Origin: CAJWGI01 sp036011785
Lineage (GTDB): Bacteria; Chloroflexota; Anaerolineae; Anaerolineales; UBA11657
Direction: 5' to 3'
NCBI GenBank assembly: GCA_036011785.1
Contig: DASCOB010000188.1
Span: 1-18,479 of the forward strand
DNA: 18,479 bases
Positions 6,306-13,341 of this stretch are shown here, piece by piece. The first letter of the stretch is position 1, and each line of letters begins with the position of its first letter. The notes under the pieces were generated by a model. The model saw only the letters and a list, made by a program, of their open reading frames with translations. It made no database searches and was not told where the DNA came from. Position numbers and translations under genes: made by a program.

Positions 6306-6519
6306 GAGATTGTCGTCTACTGATTTGCATGGGCGAACGTGGGCCTATAGCGGAGACCATAAAGACGCTGCTTGAACCCGGACCAGAAGATGAGTATCCT
6401 TCCGGTGCATGCCATCGAAAATGCGTACAATAGCATTGCTATACACCTCCCCCGACTGATAACTAGTCCCCTTCTAAATAGGTGTGGGTAGGCTCGCGTG
6501 GCGATACCGGCAGTTCCCT
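6306..6519. other. Intergenic region between convergent genes
   Basis: No gene is seen on the + strand. On the minus strand a promoter-like copy (6438-6470) is followed by a 39-codon frame starting MLLYAFSMACTGRILIFW, with nothing recognisable. No clear terminator hairpin was found for either convergent neighbour. Confidence 0.35.
6438..6470 (-). promoter_or_regulatory. Possible minus-strand copy of the recurrent promoter element
   Basis: Read on the minus strand, CAGTCGGGGGAGGTGTATAGC carries the conserved GGGGG-GGTGTATAG part of the element. The left arm and -35 are poor. It would fire antisense toward the 3' end of the ABC exporter gene. Weak; only the right half matches. Confidence 0.3.
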
Positions 6520-7437
6520 TCAGCTAGGATGCCCAGTCAGCCCGATCTTCATTTGGTCAGTCCGCATCGCTATCTTTACCACTGCCACGACCACCACCAG
6601 CATGCCCGCCATTTGCCACGGGACTATGGGCTCCTTGAACACGGCCAGCGCCAACAGGGCCGCAACAACCGGCATGGTGGATGTGAGCGTCGCCGCCACC
6701 CATAGTTCCAAGTGCGGGTGCGCCCAGTTCATCAGCAGGTGGCCGATGCTCGGTACTAGCGCCAGCAGCCCGACCCCCAGGGCCACTCCGGCTGAGTTCA
6801 TGGCCAACCCTGTGCCGAATATCAGCGCTGCCGGTGTGACCGCAATCGCGCCCACGAGCATCATCGCCGACTGGTACTCAAGTGTACCCATACTTTGCCG
6901 CGCCCGCTTTGAAGCGATGAAATACGCTGCAAAGGACAACATCGACCCGACCGCCAGTAGATCCCCTTTGGGACTCCAGTTGAGCGTACCGGACGACCCG
7001 TACACCACCAGAGACACGCCCCCCAGCGCGGCGGCCACCCACCCAAGATCATGCAACTTAACCCGTTCTCCGAACATCCGCGGCGTCACGAGTAGGATGG
7101 GTACCGGTATCAGGGAGCAAATCACCGTGGCGTTGGAGACTGTAGTCAGTTTCACAGCAGTGAAAAAGAGGCTGGCGTCACTGACCAGGGCCAAGCCACC
7201 GGGCACGGAGGCCAGCACACACTCACGCGTCAGGCGCCCCCCACGCAGATAGAGCAGGACCATGGTTACTGCGGCTCCCAGCCACATCCGGTAGAATGCT
7301 AGGCTCAACCCGTCGAGCGCTAGCCACTTCGCAAGCGTCGGCGCCAGACCCCACGACAACGCGGCACCGGCACCGGCACTAACCGCCAGACGGCGTGTCC
7401 GCATCCGGCTGCTCAAGTGCCCTTCGTGCGGCGCCAT
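6520..7437 (-). CDS. EamA/DMT-family permease
   Basis: The protein is 305 residues and made almost wholly of hydrophobic helices, about ten, arranged as two EamA repeats (roughly residues 17-145 and 160-295). Typical features are LSWGLAPTLAKW early in repeat 1, FYRMWLGAA in its second helix, SLIPVPILL, and MPVVAALLALAVFKEPIVPWQ in repeat 2, the conserved end of EamA domains. The family exports amino acids, nucleotides or other metabolites, and the substrate cannot be told. Either Met1 or Met12 may be the start; there is no strong Shine-Dalgarno in front of Met1. It is one of the few minus-strand genes and lies divergent to the oxidase-fold gene at 7651, sharing a roughly 80-bp divergent promoter region. 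Confidence 0.88.
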   Translation of the reverse strand: MAPHEGHLSSRMRTRRLAVSAGAGAALSWGLAPTLAKWLALDGLSLAFYRMWLGAAVTMVLLYLRGGRLTRECVLASVPGGLALVSDASLFFTAVKLTTVSNATVICSLIPVPILLVTPRMFGERVKLHDLGWVAAALGGVSLVVYGSSGTLNWSPKGDLLAVGSMLSFAAYFIASKRARQSMGTLEYQSAMMLVGAIAVTPAALIFGTGLAMNSAGVALGVGLLALVPSIGHLLMNWAHPHLELWVAATLTSTMPVVAALLALAVFKEPIVPWQMAGMLVVVVAVVKIAMRTDQMKIGLTGHPS

Positions 7438-7515
7438 TGGCTTAAGTCACGTTGCGAGAGTTTCATAGCATGCCAGCAGAGGCCGATGATAGCACTTTTT
7501 CTGGAGCAGTCATGC

Positions 7516-7545
7516 TTGCTGACCCCGTGGAGGCGGACGTATACT
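7516..7545 (+). promoter_or_regulatory. Recurrent promoter element, copy 7 (good sigma-70-like match)
   Basis: TTGCTG at 7516-7521, an 18-bp spacer (ACCCCGTGGAGGCGGACG) and TATACT at 7540-7545. The expected transcript start (about 7552) coincides with the ATG of a 14-codon ORF. Confidence 0.7.
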
Positions 7546-7551
7546 AACTCA

Positions 7552-7596
7552 ATGTCTGGTTGGTCATGGTTTCTTGTTACCACGTCCTGTTTTTGA
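7552..7596 (+). CDS. Possible leaderless 14-residue upstream ORF
   Basis: The ORF reads MSGWSWFLVTTSCF. Its ATG sits 6 bp after the -10 box, the same spacing seen for the probably leaderless gene at 3179, so the transcript would start at this ATG. It ends 54 bp before the TTG of the oxidase-fold gene. It could be a regulatory leader peptide or the stub of a lost gene; existence is inferred only from promoter spacing. Confidence 0.25.
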   Translation: MSGWSWFLVTTSCF

Positions 7597-7650
7597 TGAT
7601 CGGCAAGATGCTGAGTCGCATAGGGGTTTTGTACGGGAAGGGGGAGTCCC

Positions 7651-8088
7651 TTGGGAAAACTGAGTAGCACAGAGATTTCGGAGCTCTTGTCGGAGCCGAT
7701 CATATCATTCATAACTACGCTTAACCACGATGGTTCGCCGCACACAACTCCTGTCTGGCATATGATGCGAGATGGGAAATTATTCATAGCGACTGGCTCG
7801 TCAACAGTGAAGGCGAAGAACATCGCCAACGATCCCCGTGTCTCGCTGGTAGTGGCGGCGGACAGGGGGCATGGGATTAGCGCTTCCCCACAGCCCTGGC
7901 TTCAGGTGAACGGTAAGGCTTTTCTGTCGAGGCCTGACGATATTGATGCGATCATCACCGACCTTGCGCACCACTATCTGGCTCCGGACAAGGCAACAAA
8001 GTATGCTGAAGAGATATTGGGAGAGGTCGACTTTGTGTTCGTAGAGATCAACCTTACAAAAGTGCTAGGCTTCGACGGGGATGACTGA
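7651..8088 (+). CDS. PPOX-class FMN/F420-dependent oxidoreductase family protein
   Basis: The protein is 145 residues with a split-barrel flavin-binding fold. Motifs are PIISFITTLNHDGSPHTTPVWHM (about 19-41), DGKLFIATGSSTVKAKNIANDPRVSLVV (44-71) and a C-terminal VDFVFVEINLTKVLGFDG. The pattern ITTLNHDGSPHTTPVW is typical of the PPOX class family whose actinobacterial and Chloroflexota members use F420 or FMN. The reaction is unknown. The start is TTG 7651, supported by GGAAGGGGGAG at about 7636-7646; there is no ATG at the N-terminus. It is only distantly related to the Nim-like protein at 3413. The stop codon lies at the left edge of the next promoter element. Confidence 0.87.
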   Translation: MGKLSSTEISELLSEPIISFITTLNHDGSPHTTPVWHMMRDGKLFIATGSSTVKAKNIANDPRVSLVVAADRGHGISASPQPWLQVNGKAFLSRPDDIDAIITDLAHHYLAPDKATKYAEEILGEVDFVFVEINLTKVLGFDGDD

Positions 8089-8118
8089 TGACTGACCCGC
8101 CCAGGGCGGGCGGATAGT
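8089..8118 (+). promoter_or_regulatory. Recurrent promoter element, copy 8
   Basis: TGACTG at 8089-8094 directly follows the upstream stop codon. An 18-bp spacer holds CCCGC (8096-8100) with GCGGG (8106-8110), then GATAGT at 8113-8118. Confidence 0.6.
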
Positions 8119-8120
8119 GT

Positions 8121-8141
8121 AGAACAGCGTGGGACTGTTCT
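8121..8141 (+). promoter_or_regulatory. 21-bp inverted repeat over the predicted transcript start
   Basis: AGAACAG (8121-8127) and CTGTTCT (8135-8141) are perfect complements separated by 7 bp. The repeat begins 2 bp after the -10 box, so it would cover the transcription start. This suits a repressor operator; it could also form a short 5' leader hairpin. The paralogous promoter at 1132 lacks it. Confidence 0.45.
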
Positions 8142-8145
8142 GATC

Positions 8146-9516
8146 ATGAAACGTGTTGGCGTATTTGTCTTGCCAGCTATAAGCATGCTGTCCGCCTGCG
8201 GTCTGCAAGCAGAAGACATGGCGCGGTTGACGGTGGCGATGACAGCTGAATTCCAATCGAAAGTTGCGGTAGCAGTGCAAGAAACTAGGACGGCGCATGC
8301 AGCACTCATTCCATTAATAGCCAACACGGCCCTTCCTACTCAAACTCCATTTCCCTCAAATACTATGCCACACACGGCCGCACCCACGGTTGCCTATACG
8401 GCTACGCCGACTGGGATTCCAATAACCTTCTCTCTTCCGGGCGCTACAGCGTACCCGCCCACTCCAACGCCAACCACCACACACGCTGCTACGGCAGCAC
8501 ATGCCGCTACGGCAACACATGCCGCCACACACACCGCCACGGCAACCGCCGCCGACACAACCACAGCTGCGGGCGTCAATCACCTCGACACCGAAAAGGT
8601 TGTCCTTGCCGATTATATGATGTGGTATGACACGTGGGTGTTCGGTGGCAGCATGACGTGGGATGTGCCGTCCGCTGGAGCGTATAATTCGGACGATCCG
8701 GCGACCATCCAACGCCATGTGAATCTCGCCCAACAAGCCTGTCTCGACGGGTTGTCTGCGCACTGGTACGGCCCGCAGGACGCCCGCACGACGAACAACT
8801 TCAATCAATTACTCGCTGCTTCCGCGGGGACCAACCTACGTCATGTCATCGTTTTCCAAACGAACATCCTGCCCGGAGTCACCGAGCAGGTTATTATTGA
8901 TGCTTACAACTTCGCGCTCGCTTCTTGGGCGCAGGGTCCAAATTACTTGCGCCTTGGCGGGCGGCCGGTACTGATGTTTACCGATATGCCGCGCCCGTGG
9001 GGGAGCGATGCAGCCGCGCTGGATGGGTGGGGGCGCATTCGCGCTGCGGTTGATCCTGACCACAATTCCATTTGGTTTGCAGAGGGGTTGGCAACCACTT
9101 TCAATCCGCTTTTCGACGGCTTGTATGTCTATCGCATTGACCATGCGCAATACCCCAATTCCTGGCTCAAACAACCACGCTGGGCCAACGCGCTGCGCGC
9201 CGTCGAAGCTCAAGGCGACTTGCCACTCGGTGGCTTGTACTTCGCCGATACGATTGCTCCTGGCTTTGACGATACCCGCTCGGTGAACGCGCCGATCGAC
9301 CTACGCTTCCGCGCCGAACACTTTGCCCGCGACCGCCGCAATGGCGAGTACTACGCTGACACTTACTCCATCATCCCTAAAACACACGGGGATTTGCTAG
9401 TGGTGAAATCACTTAACGAGTGGATCGAAGGCACCGAGATTGAGCCAGGCACAACCTACGGCGACAGGTATGTGACTCTGACATGTCAATACGCGAATAA
9501 CTACCGCTCGCGTTAA
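8146..9516 (+). CDS. Lipoprotein with GH99/GH71-like glycoside hydrolase domain
   Basis: The protein is 456 residues. MKRVGVFVLPAISMLSAC is a lipoprotein leader with lipobox LSAC and Cys18, paralogous to the leaders at 1010 and 1189. Residues about 60-145 form a Thr/Ala/Pro/His low-complexity linker. The catalytic-type domain spans about 150-450: VLADYMMWYDTWV, then PATIQRHVNLAQQACLDGLSAHWYGP and FQTNILPG, with the closing signature SLNEWIEGTEIEP (422-434). This ending (NEWxEGTxIEP) and the N-terminal YYxWY-type motif match the GH99-like/GH71 group, endo-acting alpha-mannanases or alpha-glucanases. The acidic residues of NEWIEGTEIE are kept, so activity is plausible. It is likely tethered outside the cell to degrade polysaccharide. 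ATG 8146 gives the proper leader though no Shine-Dalgarno is visible. Confidence 0.85.
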   Translation: MKRVGVFVLPAISMLSACGLQAEDMARLTVAMTAEFQSKVAVAVQETRTAHAALIPLIANTALPTQTPFPSNTMPHTAAPTVAYTATPTGIPITFSLPGATAYPPTPTPTTTHAATAAHAATATHAATHTATATAADTTTAAGVNHLDTEKVVLADYMMWYDTWVFGGSMTWDVPSAGAYNSDDPATIQRHVNLAQQACLDGLSAHWYGPQDARTTNNFNQLLAASAGTNLRHVIVFQTNILPGVTEQVIIDAYNFALASWAQGPNYLRLGGRPVLMFTDMPRPWGSDAAALDGWGRIRAAVDPDHNSIWFAEGLATTFNPLFDGLYVYRIDHAQYPNSWLKQPRWANALRAVEAQGDLPLGGLYFADTIAPGFDDTRSVNAPIDLRFRAEHFARDRRNGEYYADTYSIIPKTHGDLLVVKSLNEWIEGTEIEPGTTYGDRYVTLTCQYANNYRSR

Positions 9517-9830
9517 CAAACACGGAGGAATGGAGCTATGCAGATGAACACGATCGCGCCACCATCGAGTCGGAGACCGAGACGTTTCAGCGCGCGCAAA
9601 GACCGATGAATCCCTCGATCTCGCCGGGTATGGTGTCGGGAGCCACTACAAACCCATAACCCACTATGAGGTGCAACGAATACATGACCCGTCGCTGCGC
9701 CTGCTCGAGTAGGTTGGGAGGAACATGGTCGATCGCATGTCTGGGAGCACGGTCGGGCGGCGCTGACACAGATTATGAAAAATCATTATTCCCAATACAT
9801 CGAAAGGAGTCCCGCGTTGCCCGGAACAAG
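9517..9830. other. Decayed interval after the GH99-like gene
   Basis: A good GGAGGA at 9524-9529 precedes ATG 9538, but that frame gives only 23 residues (MQMNTIAPPSSRRPRRFSAR...). In another frame, open without a start codon from about 9553 to TAG 9712, a protein-like tail reads DESLDLAGYGVGSHYKPITH and continues YEVQRIHDPSLRLLE. This looks like a frameshifted remnant of a small gene whose ribosome binding site survives. I do not recognise the protein. Confidence 0.3.
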
Positions 9831-9859
9831 GCCTAACGCCCTTGCATCGGATATATAGT
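9831..9859 (+). promoter_or_regulatory. Recurrent promoter element, copy 9 (decayed left half)
   Basis: TATAGT at 9854-9859 is preceded by CTTGCATCGGATA where copy 2 has CTTGCGTCGGGTG. The inverted repeat and -35 seen in good copies are lost, so promoter strength is doubtful. Confidence 0.45.
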
Positions 9860-9933
9860 GTCGACAATAATACGGAATACCGAGCTCGGAAGCGGCGTCA
9901 AGGCAGTGCGCGCCTAATGAAGGAGGGCAAACA

Positions 9934-10290
9934 ATGGAAAACGTGAACATCGCCCAGAAACTTAACCTCTTCCACGAGCACTGAAATCCAAGAATTGCAG
10001 GTGAGCTTAACGACTCATATGTCAAACTGGGCAAACTCAAAGGGAAGTTTGTCTGGCATCATCACGAGGCAGAGGACGAACTGTTTCTCGTCGTAAAGGG
10101 AAACTTACTGATCAAACTCAGAGATCGTGACATCTTGCTAGAAGAGGGGGAGTTCATGATTATCCCCAAAGGTGTGGAACATTTGCCCGTTGCCAAAGGA
10201 GAGGTCCACCTGTTGTTGCTTGAGCCGAAATCTATAGTGAACACGGGCAATGTACAGAACGAAAGAACAGTCGACGACCGGTGGGTCTGA
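9934..10290 (+). pseudogene. Cupin-fold protein, interrupted by one nonsense codon
   Basis: The frame from ATG 9934 matches the cupin at 650 throughout but has TGA at codon 17 (9982-9984) where the other copy has TGG (Trp). There is no frameshift; the remaining 101 codons stay open to TGA 10288-10290. The AAGGAGG ribosome site is intact. Motif 1 here is WHHHEAEDELFLVVKGNLLI, which keeps the Glu49 expected as a metal ligand and lost in the first copy. No clear in-frame restart precedes the cupin core. The likely reading is a young pseudogene. Stop-codon suppression, or TGA read as Trp, is unlikely because other genes here end in TGA. Confidence 0.8.
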
Positions 10291-10830
10291 AAGTTGTAAT
10301 TTGTGGGACTATTATTGCATGGCCAGACGTGAGGCTCTTTTGTGGCGTGAGTACCGGCAACTCCTAAAACGAGAGTGAGTTGAGTGTAGCGAGGGGTAAC
10401 CTGGTTGAATACATATCAGACAGTGACGGCAATGACGCAGGTGCTGACTCTGCCGAAAAAGCGCTGCTGGAATTTCCGGACGCGGAGATTCTTCTCCATA
10501 TAAAGACAAGCTCGACGAGTGCTGTGCCGGTATCCGTTTACCCGGACACGCCGCTATGGGGCAGACAGCGGCAGCAAGGATAGAAAAGGTGGATCGAATG
10601 AAGCCCGGGACGAAAACAGTCGAGATGTTTGAATTCGAAGCCTTCGACCCGGCAGCGACCTCGCCGGAGCAGGAGTTGGGGTACCGCGTGCAACCGCATC
10701 TTCTTTTGTAGATTCTGATGGGAATGCAGCCAAGCAGTGGGTCACTCTTCCTTCGAAGAAGAACCTGACTGCCGCCCTCGACGCGTCGCCGACCGGTAAG
10801 CCGATTCCGTAATCATTAGATTTACGACTG
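10291..10830. other. Gene-poor interval with fragmentary coding signals
   Basis: No full gene is supported. A 67-codon TTG-start frame (10380-10583) includes ISDSDGNDAGADSAEKALLE. A 37-codon ATG frame (10598-10711) has an AAAAGGTGG before it and reads MKPGTKTVEMFEFEAFDPAA and onward. A third frame shows VDSDGNAAKQWVTLPSKKNL and ends at TAA near 10812. The repeated DSDGN and the switch of frame suggest remnants of one or more acidic proteins broken by frameshifts. No recurrent promoter element is present, so the promoter for the kinase operon is not identified. Confidence 0.35.
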
Positions 10831-11853
10831 ATGCGCCCCGAACATAACGTGTCTGTTTTTAGCACCCCGCCCCCCAAATTCTCCACCGAAGAGGCGGAAG
10901 CCATGGTTTTCAACTTCTACGGTCTAGTGGTCAGAGCTAGCGCATTAACCAGTGAGCGGGACCAGAATTTTCTCTGCTCAACCCCTGATGGTCGAAAAAT
11001 GGTATTGAAGATATCGAATCCAGACGAGGTTGATGGCGTACTTGAAATGCAGAATAAATGCATGAGACATATTCATGACCATGGCGTCAAGGTGCAAGTT
11101 CCTTTAGTTATCGCAGGTCTTGAGCGCAATGAAATCATGGCGGCTAATCAAGGAGCCACCACTTATTTGGTGCGGCTTGTACGCTATCTGCCTGGGGCAC
11201 AGCTTAAAGATGTCCTACACCACGAATCTATGCTAAGTGAATTGGGGTCATTCTTGGGGCGTTTGTGCCTAGCTATGTCTGGCTTTAAACATCCTAACGC
11301 GGATCGTGACCTTCCGTGGGACATCGCACGCACAGATTTCCTTAAAACTCACAAGCACTATGTGTCCCAAGATGTAGGAATAGTCGATCATTTTCTTGGA
11401 CTTTATGAAAAGAATGTTTTGCCGATTGCTGCCCGCTTGAGAAAAGCTGTGATTCACAATGATTGTAACGATCACAACGTTTTGGTGCACAATGACGGGG
11501 ATATACGTGGCATTATTGATTTCGGTGACATGGTCTGTAGCTTTGTGGCGTGTGAACCAGCCGTGTGCATGGCCTATGTAGCTCTAGAAACGGAGAAACC
11601 ATTGATGGCTATTGGTCAAGTACTCAATGGTTTTCATGGAATTTTTCCATTAACTGCAGCTGAATTGCGATCGGTAATCTATTTGGTCTGTATTCGATCG
11701 TGTATTACGGTCACCATGGCATCATATCGTAAGAGTTTGTTTCCCGAAAATAAATATATATCTGTTACAGAAGCTCAGGCGTGGAATTTCCTGAGGAAAA
11801 TGCAACATGAAGACCTGCAAGCATGGTCCCGGACCCTTACTGAATTATGCTGA
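10831..11853 (+). CDS. APH/choline-kinase-fold kinase, hydroxylysine kinase-like
   Basis: The protein is 340 residues with an aminoglycoside phosphotransferase-type kinase fold. Residues FSTEEAEAMVFNFYG and ALTSERDQNFLCSTPDGRKMVLKISN (Lys60) form the N-lobe. VIHNDCNDHNVLV (207-219) is the catalytic loop with Asp211 and Asn216, and IIDFGDM (228-234) supplies the metal-binding Asp230. The DQNF-VLKISN and HNDCNDHNVL patterns are close to vertebrate hydroxylysine kinase (HYKK/AGPHD1). The next gene encodes the matching phospho-lyase and overlaps by 7 bp (ATGCTGA). The inferred role is ATP/GTP-dependent phosphorylation of an amino-alcohol (5-hydroxylysine, ethanolamine or similar), followed by elimination. 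No Shine-Dalgarno is visible, but the N-terminus aligns with the family from this ATG. Confidence 0.85.
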   Translation: MRPEHNVSVFSTPPPKFSTEEAEAMVFNFYGLVVRASALTSERDQNFLCSTPDGRKMVLKISNPDEVDGVLEMQNKCMRHIHDHGVKVQVPLVIAGLERNEIMAANQGATTYLVRLVRYLPGAQLKDVLHHESMLSELGSFLGRLCLAMSGFKHPNADRDLPWDIARTDFLKTHKHYVSQDVGIVDHFLGLYEKNVLPIAARLRKAVIHNDCNDHNVLVHNDGDIRGIIDFGDMVCSFVACEPAVCMAYVALETEKPLMAIGQVLNGFHGIFPLTAAELRSVIYLVCIRSCITVTMASYRKSLFPENKYISVTEAQAWNFLRKMQHEDLQAWSRTLTELC

Positions 11854-13124
11854 CCCATAAAGAATTACAGGATCTTCGCGACAAATACTTGGGGCCGTCG
11901 CTCCGTTTGGCTTATGATGAACCGCTGCATATTGTCAGAGGAGGGGAACAGTATTTATTCGATGCGGATGGAAACCAATATTTGGATTGCGTAAACAATG
12001 TTCAGCATGTGGGTCATTGTCATCCAAGAGTGGTCGCTGCCGCAAGAAGACAGTACGGAACGCTGAATACCAACACGCGCTACCTAAGTGCCGATGTCAT
12101 GAGATACGCCAAGAATCTCATCGACACATTGCCCGAGGGATTGGAGGTATGTTTCTTCACCAATTCCGGAAGCGGATCGAACGACCTAGCCTTGCGTCTC
12201 GCTCGCCATTTTATGGGAAGTAAAGAGACCATAGTCTTTGGCGCAGCCTATCATGGCCACCTGTCTTCTCTAATCGAGATCAGCCCCTACAAACATGTCG
12301 GGCCCGGCGGCAGCGGACCACCGGATTTTGTCTACACTGTGCCTGCGCCCGACCCGTTCCGGGGCAAATACAGGGGGCCTGACTGTACAGGCGATTATGT
12401 ACAGGAAGTTCAGAGGGTCATCGCGAGGATTAATCGTAAAGGGCTGCGAGTGTCCGCCCTGGTTGTAGAAGCCATTATGGGCTGTGGCGGTCAGCTACCA
12501 ATTCCGGATGGCTTATTGCAAGGGGCTTTTGAGTTAGTAAGAAAGGCGGGCGGCTTGTGTATTGCGGATGAGGTTCAGATTGGTTTCGGCCGGATTGGAT
12601 CACATTTCTGGGGTTCTGAAAACTGTGGTGTCGCTCCGGACATAGTGACCATGGGTAAGCCAATGGGAAACGGACACCTTCTCTCCGCGGTAGTTACAAC
12701 ACATCAGATCGCGGATACCTTCAACAATGGGATGGAATATTTCAATTCATTTGGTGGCAATCCGGTTTCCTGTGCGGTGAGACAAGCTGTGTTGGATGTC
12801 ATCGAGGACGAGGCATTGCAAGAAAATGCCCTACTTGTTGGCTCACATTTATTAGACCAATTAAACACTTTAAGATCAAAACATGATTTGATTGGTGATG
12901 TGCGGGGGGCAGGATTATTTATTGGTGTCGAATTAGTGGATGACCGCTGTTCACTTGGTCCAGCAGGAAATGACGCCGACGTCCTGATTAACATAATGAA
13001 GGAAAAAGGATTCTTACTTGCCAGCGACGGCCCGGATCATAATGTCATCAAGATTAAGTCCCCGATGGTATTCACCAAAGCAAATGCGGATCTCCTGGTC
13101 AAAACATTAGACGAATGCATTTAG
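11847..13124 (+). CDS. Class III PLP phospho-lyase (ethanolamine-phosphate / phosphohydroxylysine phospho-lyase-like)
   Basis: The protein is 425 residues and very close in pattern to vertebrate ETNPPL/PHYKPL (AGXT2L1/2): QYLDCVNNVQHVGHCHPRVV, NTNTRYL, LALRLARHF, AYHGHLSSLIEISPYK, ADEVQIGFGRIG, IVTMGKPMGNGH (PLP Lys271) and EYFNSFGGNPVSCAV. Asp241 (pyridine-N contact) and Tyr135-His136 are present. These enzymes have an aminotransferase fold but eliminate phosphate and ammonia from phosphoethanolamine or 5-phosphohydroxylysine, leaving an aldehyde. Residues 107-112 read SGSGSN where the class normally has SGSEAN; the Glu-to-Gly change (one base, GAA to GGA) is unusual and may affect activity. 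It is translationally coupled to the kinase. A hairpin follows the stop codon directly. The substrate choice is open. Confidence 0.9.
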   Translation: MLTHKELQDLRDKYLGPSLRLAYDEPLHIVRGGEQYLFDADGNQYLDCVNNVQHVGHCHPRVVAAARRQYGTLNTNTRYLSADVMRYAKNLIDTLPEGLEVCFFTNSGSGSNDLALRLARHFMGSKETIVFGAAYHGHLSSLIEISPYKHVGPGGSGPPDFVYTVPAPDPFRGKYRGPDCTGDYVQEVQRVIARINRKGLRVSALVVEAIMGCGGQLPIPDGLLQGAFELVRKAGGLCIADEVQIGFGRIGSHFWGSENCGVAPDIVTMGKPMGNGHLLSAVVTTHQIADTFNNGMEYFNSFGGNPVSCAVRQAVLDVIEDEALQENALLVGSHLLDQLNTLRSKHDLIGDVRGAGLFIGVELVDDRCSLGPAGNDADVLINIMKEKGFLLASDGPDHNVIKIKSPMVFTKANADLLVKTLDECI

Positions 13125-13148
13125 TGTACCAGCCCAACAGCTGGTACA
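13125..13148 (+). terminator. Hairpin immediately after the kinase/phospho-lyase operon
   Basis: A perfect 9-bp stem, TGTACCAGC (13125-13133) with GCTGGTACA (13140-13148), has a 6-nt loop and starts on the base after the TAG stop. No U-tract follows, so it may stabilise the mRNA 3' end or act with other factors and not as a classic intrinsic terminator. Confidence 0.5.
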
Positions 13149-13296
13149 GGCCATCGCAATTGCTGTTCGCGAAAACACACATCTTGCGTCCAGCAGCCAA
13201 AGACACACTGCTACGCAGTTGCCACGCCACCCAATTGGACTGTCGATCCCCCTAGCCTACTCCGCCACGTGACAGTCAGACCCAACTGACATCCAG
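13149..13296. other. Intergenic stretch without genes
   Basis: No ORF of note. A 7-bp inverted pair, GACTGTC (13238-13244) and GACAGTC (13271-13277), is present with a 26-bp loop; significance is doubtful. It is followed by the terminator-promoter composite unit. Confidence 0.3.
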
Positions 13297-13325
13297 CCCG
13301 CTTCAAGTAGGAGCGGGTCTTTCTT
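13297..13325 (+). terminator. Intrinsic terminator of the composite intergenic unit
   Basis: CCCGCT (13297-13302) pairs with AGCGGG (13312-13317), followed by TCTTTCTT. It is preceded by ACTGACATC, which also precedes the related hairpin near 16431. It stands 16 bp before the TTGCTG of promoter copy 10. Confidence 0.75.
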
Positions 13326-13341
13326 GTTGAACAGGCTGTGC

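Larger units (their letters stand above)
9828..10290 (+). repeat. Direct duplication, copy B (promoter element + leader + cupin)
   Basis: This is the second copy of the 546-1006 module, in direct orientation about 9.3 kb downstream. The leader ACAATAATACGGAAT, the AAGGAGG and ORF length are retained. The promoter left half is altered to CCTAACGCCCTTGCATCGG. Confidence 0.85.

Noticed and set aside
6482..7252. A + strand 256-codon frame opposite the EamA permease
   Set aside because: The minus strand encodes a full two-repeat EamA protein; the + frame is its antisense and is Ser/Thr/Pro-rich without motifs.
8121..8141. LexA/SOS box at the GH99-like promoter
   Set aside because: The half sites resemble GAAC/GTTC but the 7-bp gap and flanks do not fit the LexA consensus I know, and the downstream gene is not SOS-type.
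9934..10290. TGA in the second cupin read as tryptophan or recoded
   Set aside because: Other genes in the window use TGA as a normal stop (for example 3377-3379 and 8086-8088), and no selenocysteine-type context is needed where the sister copy has Trp.
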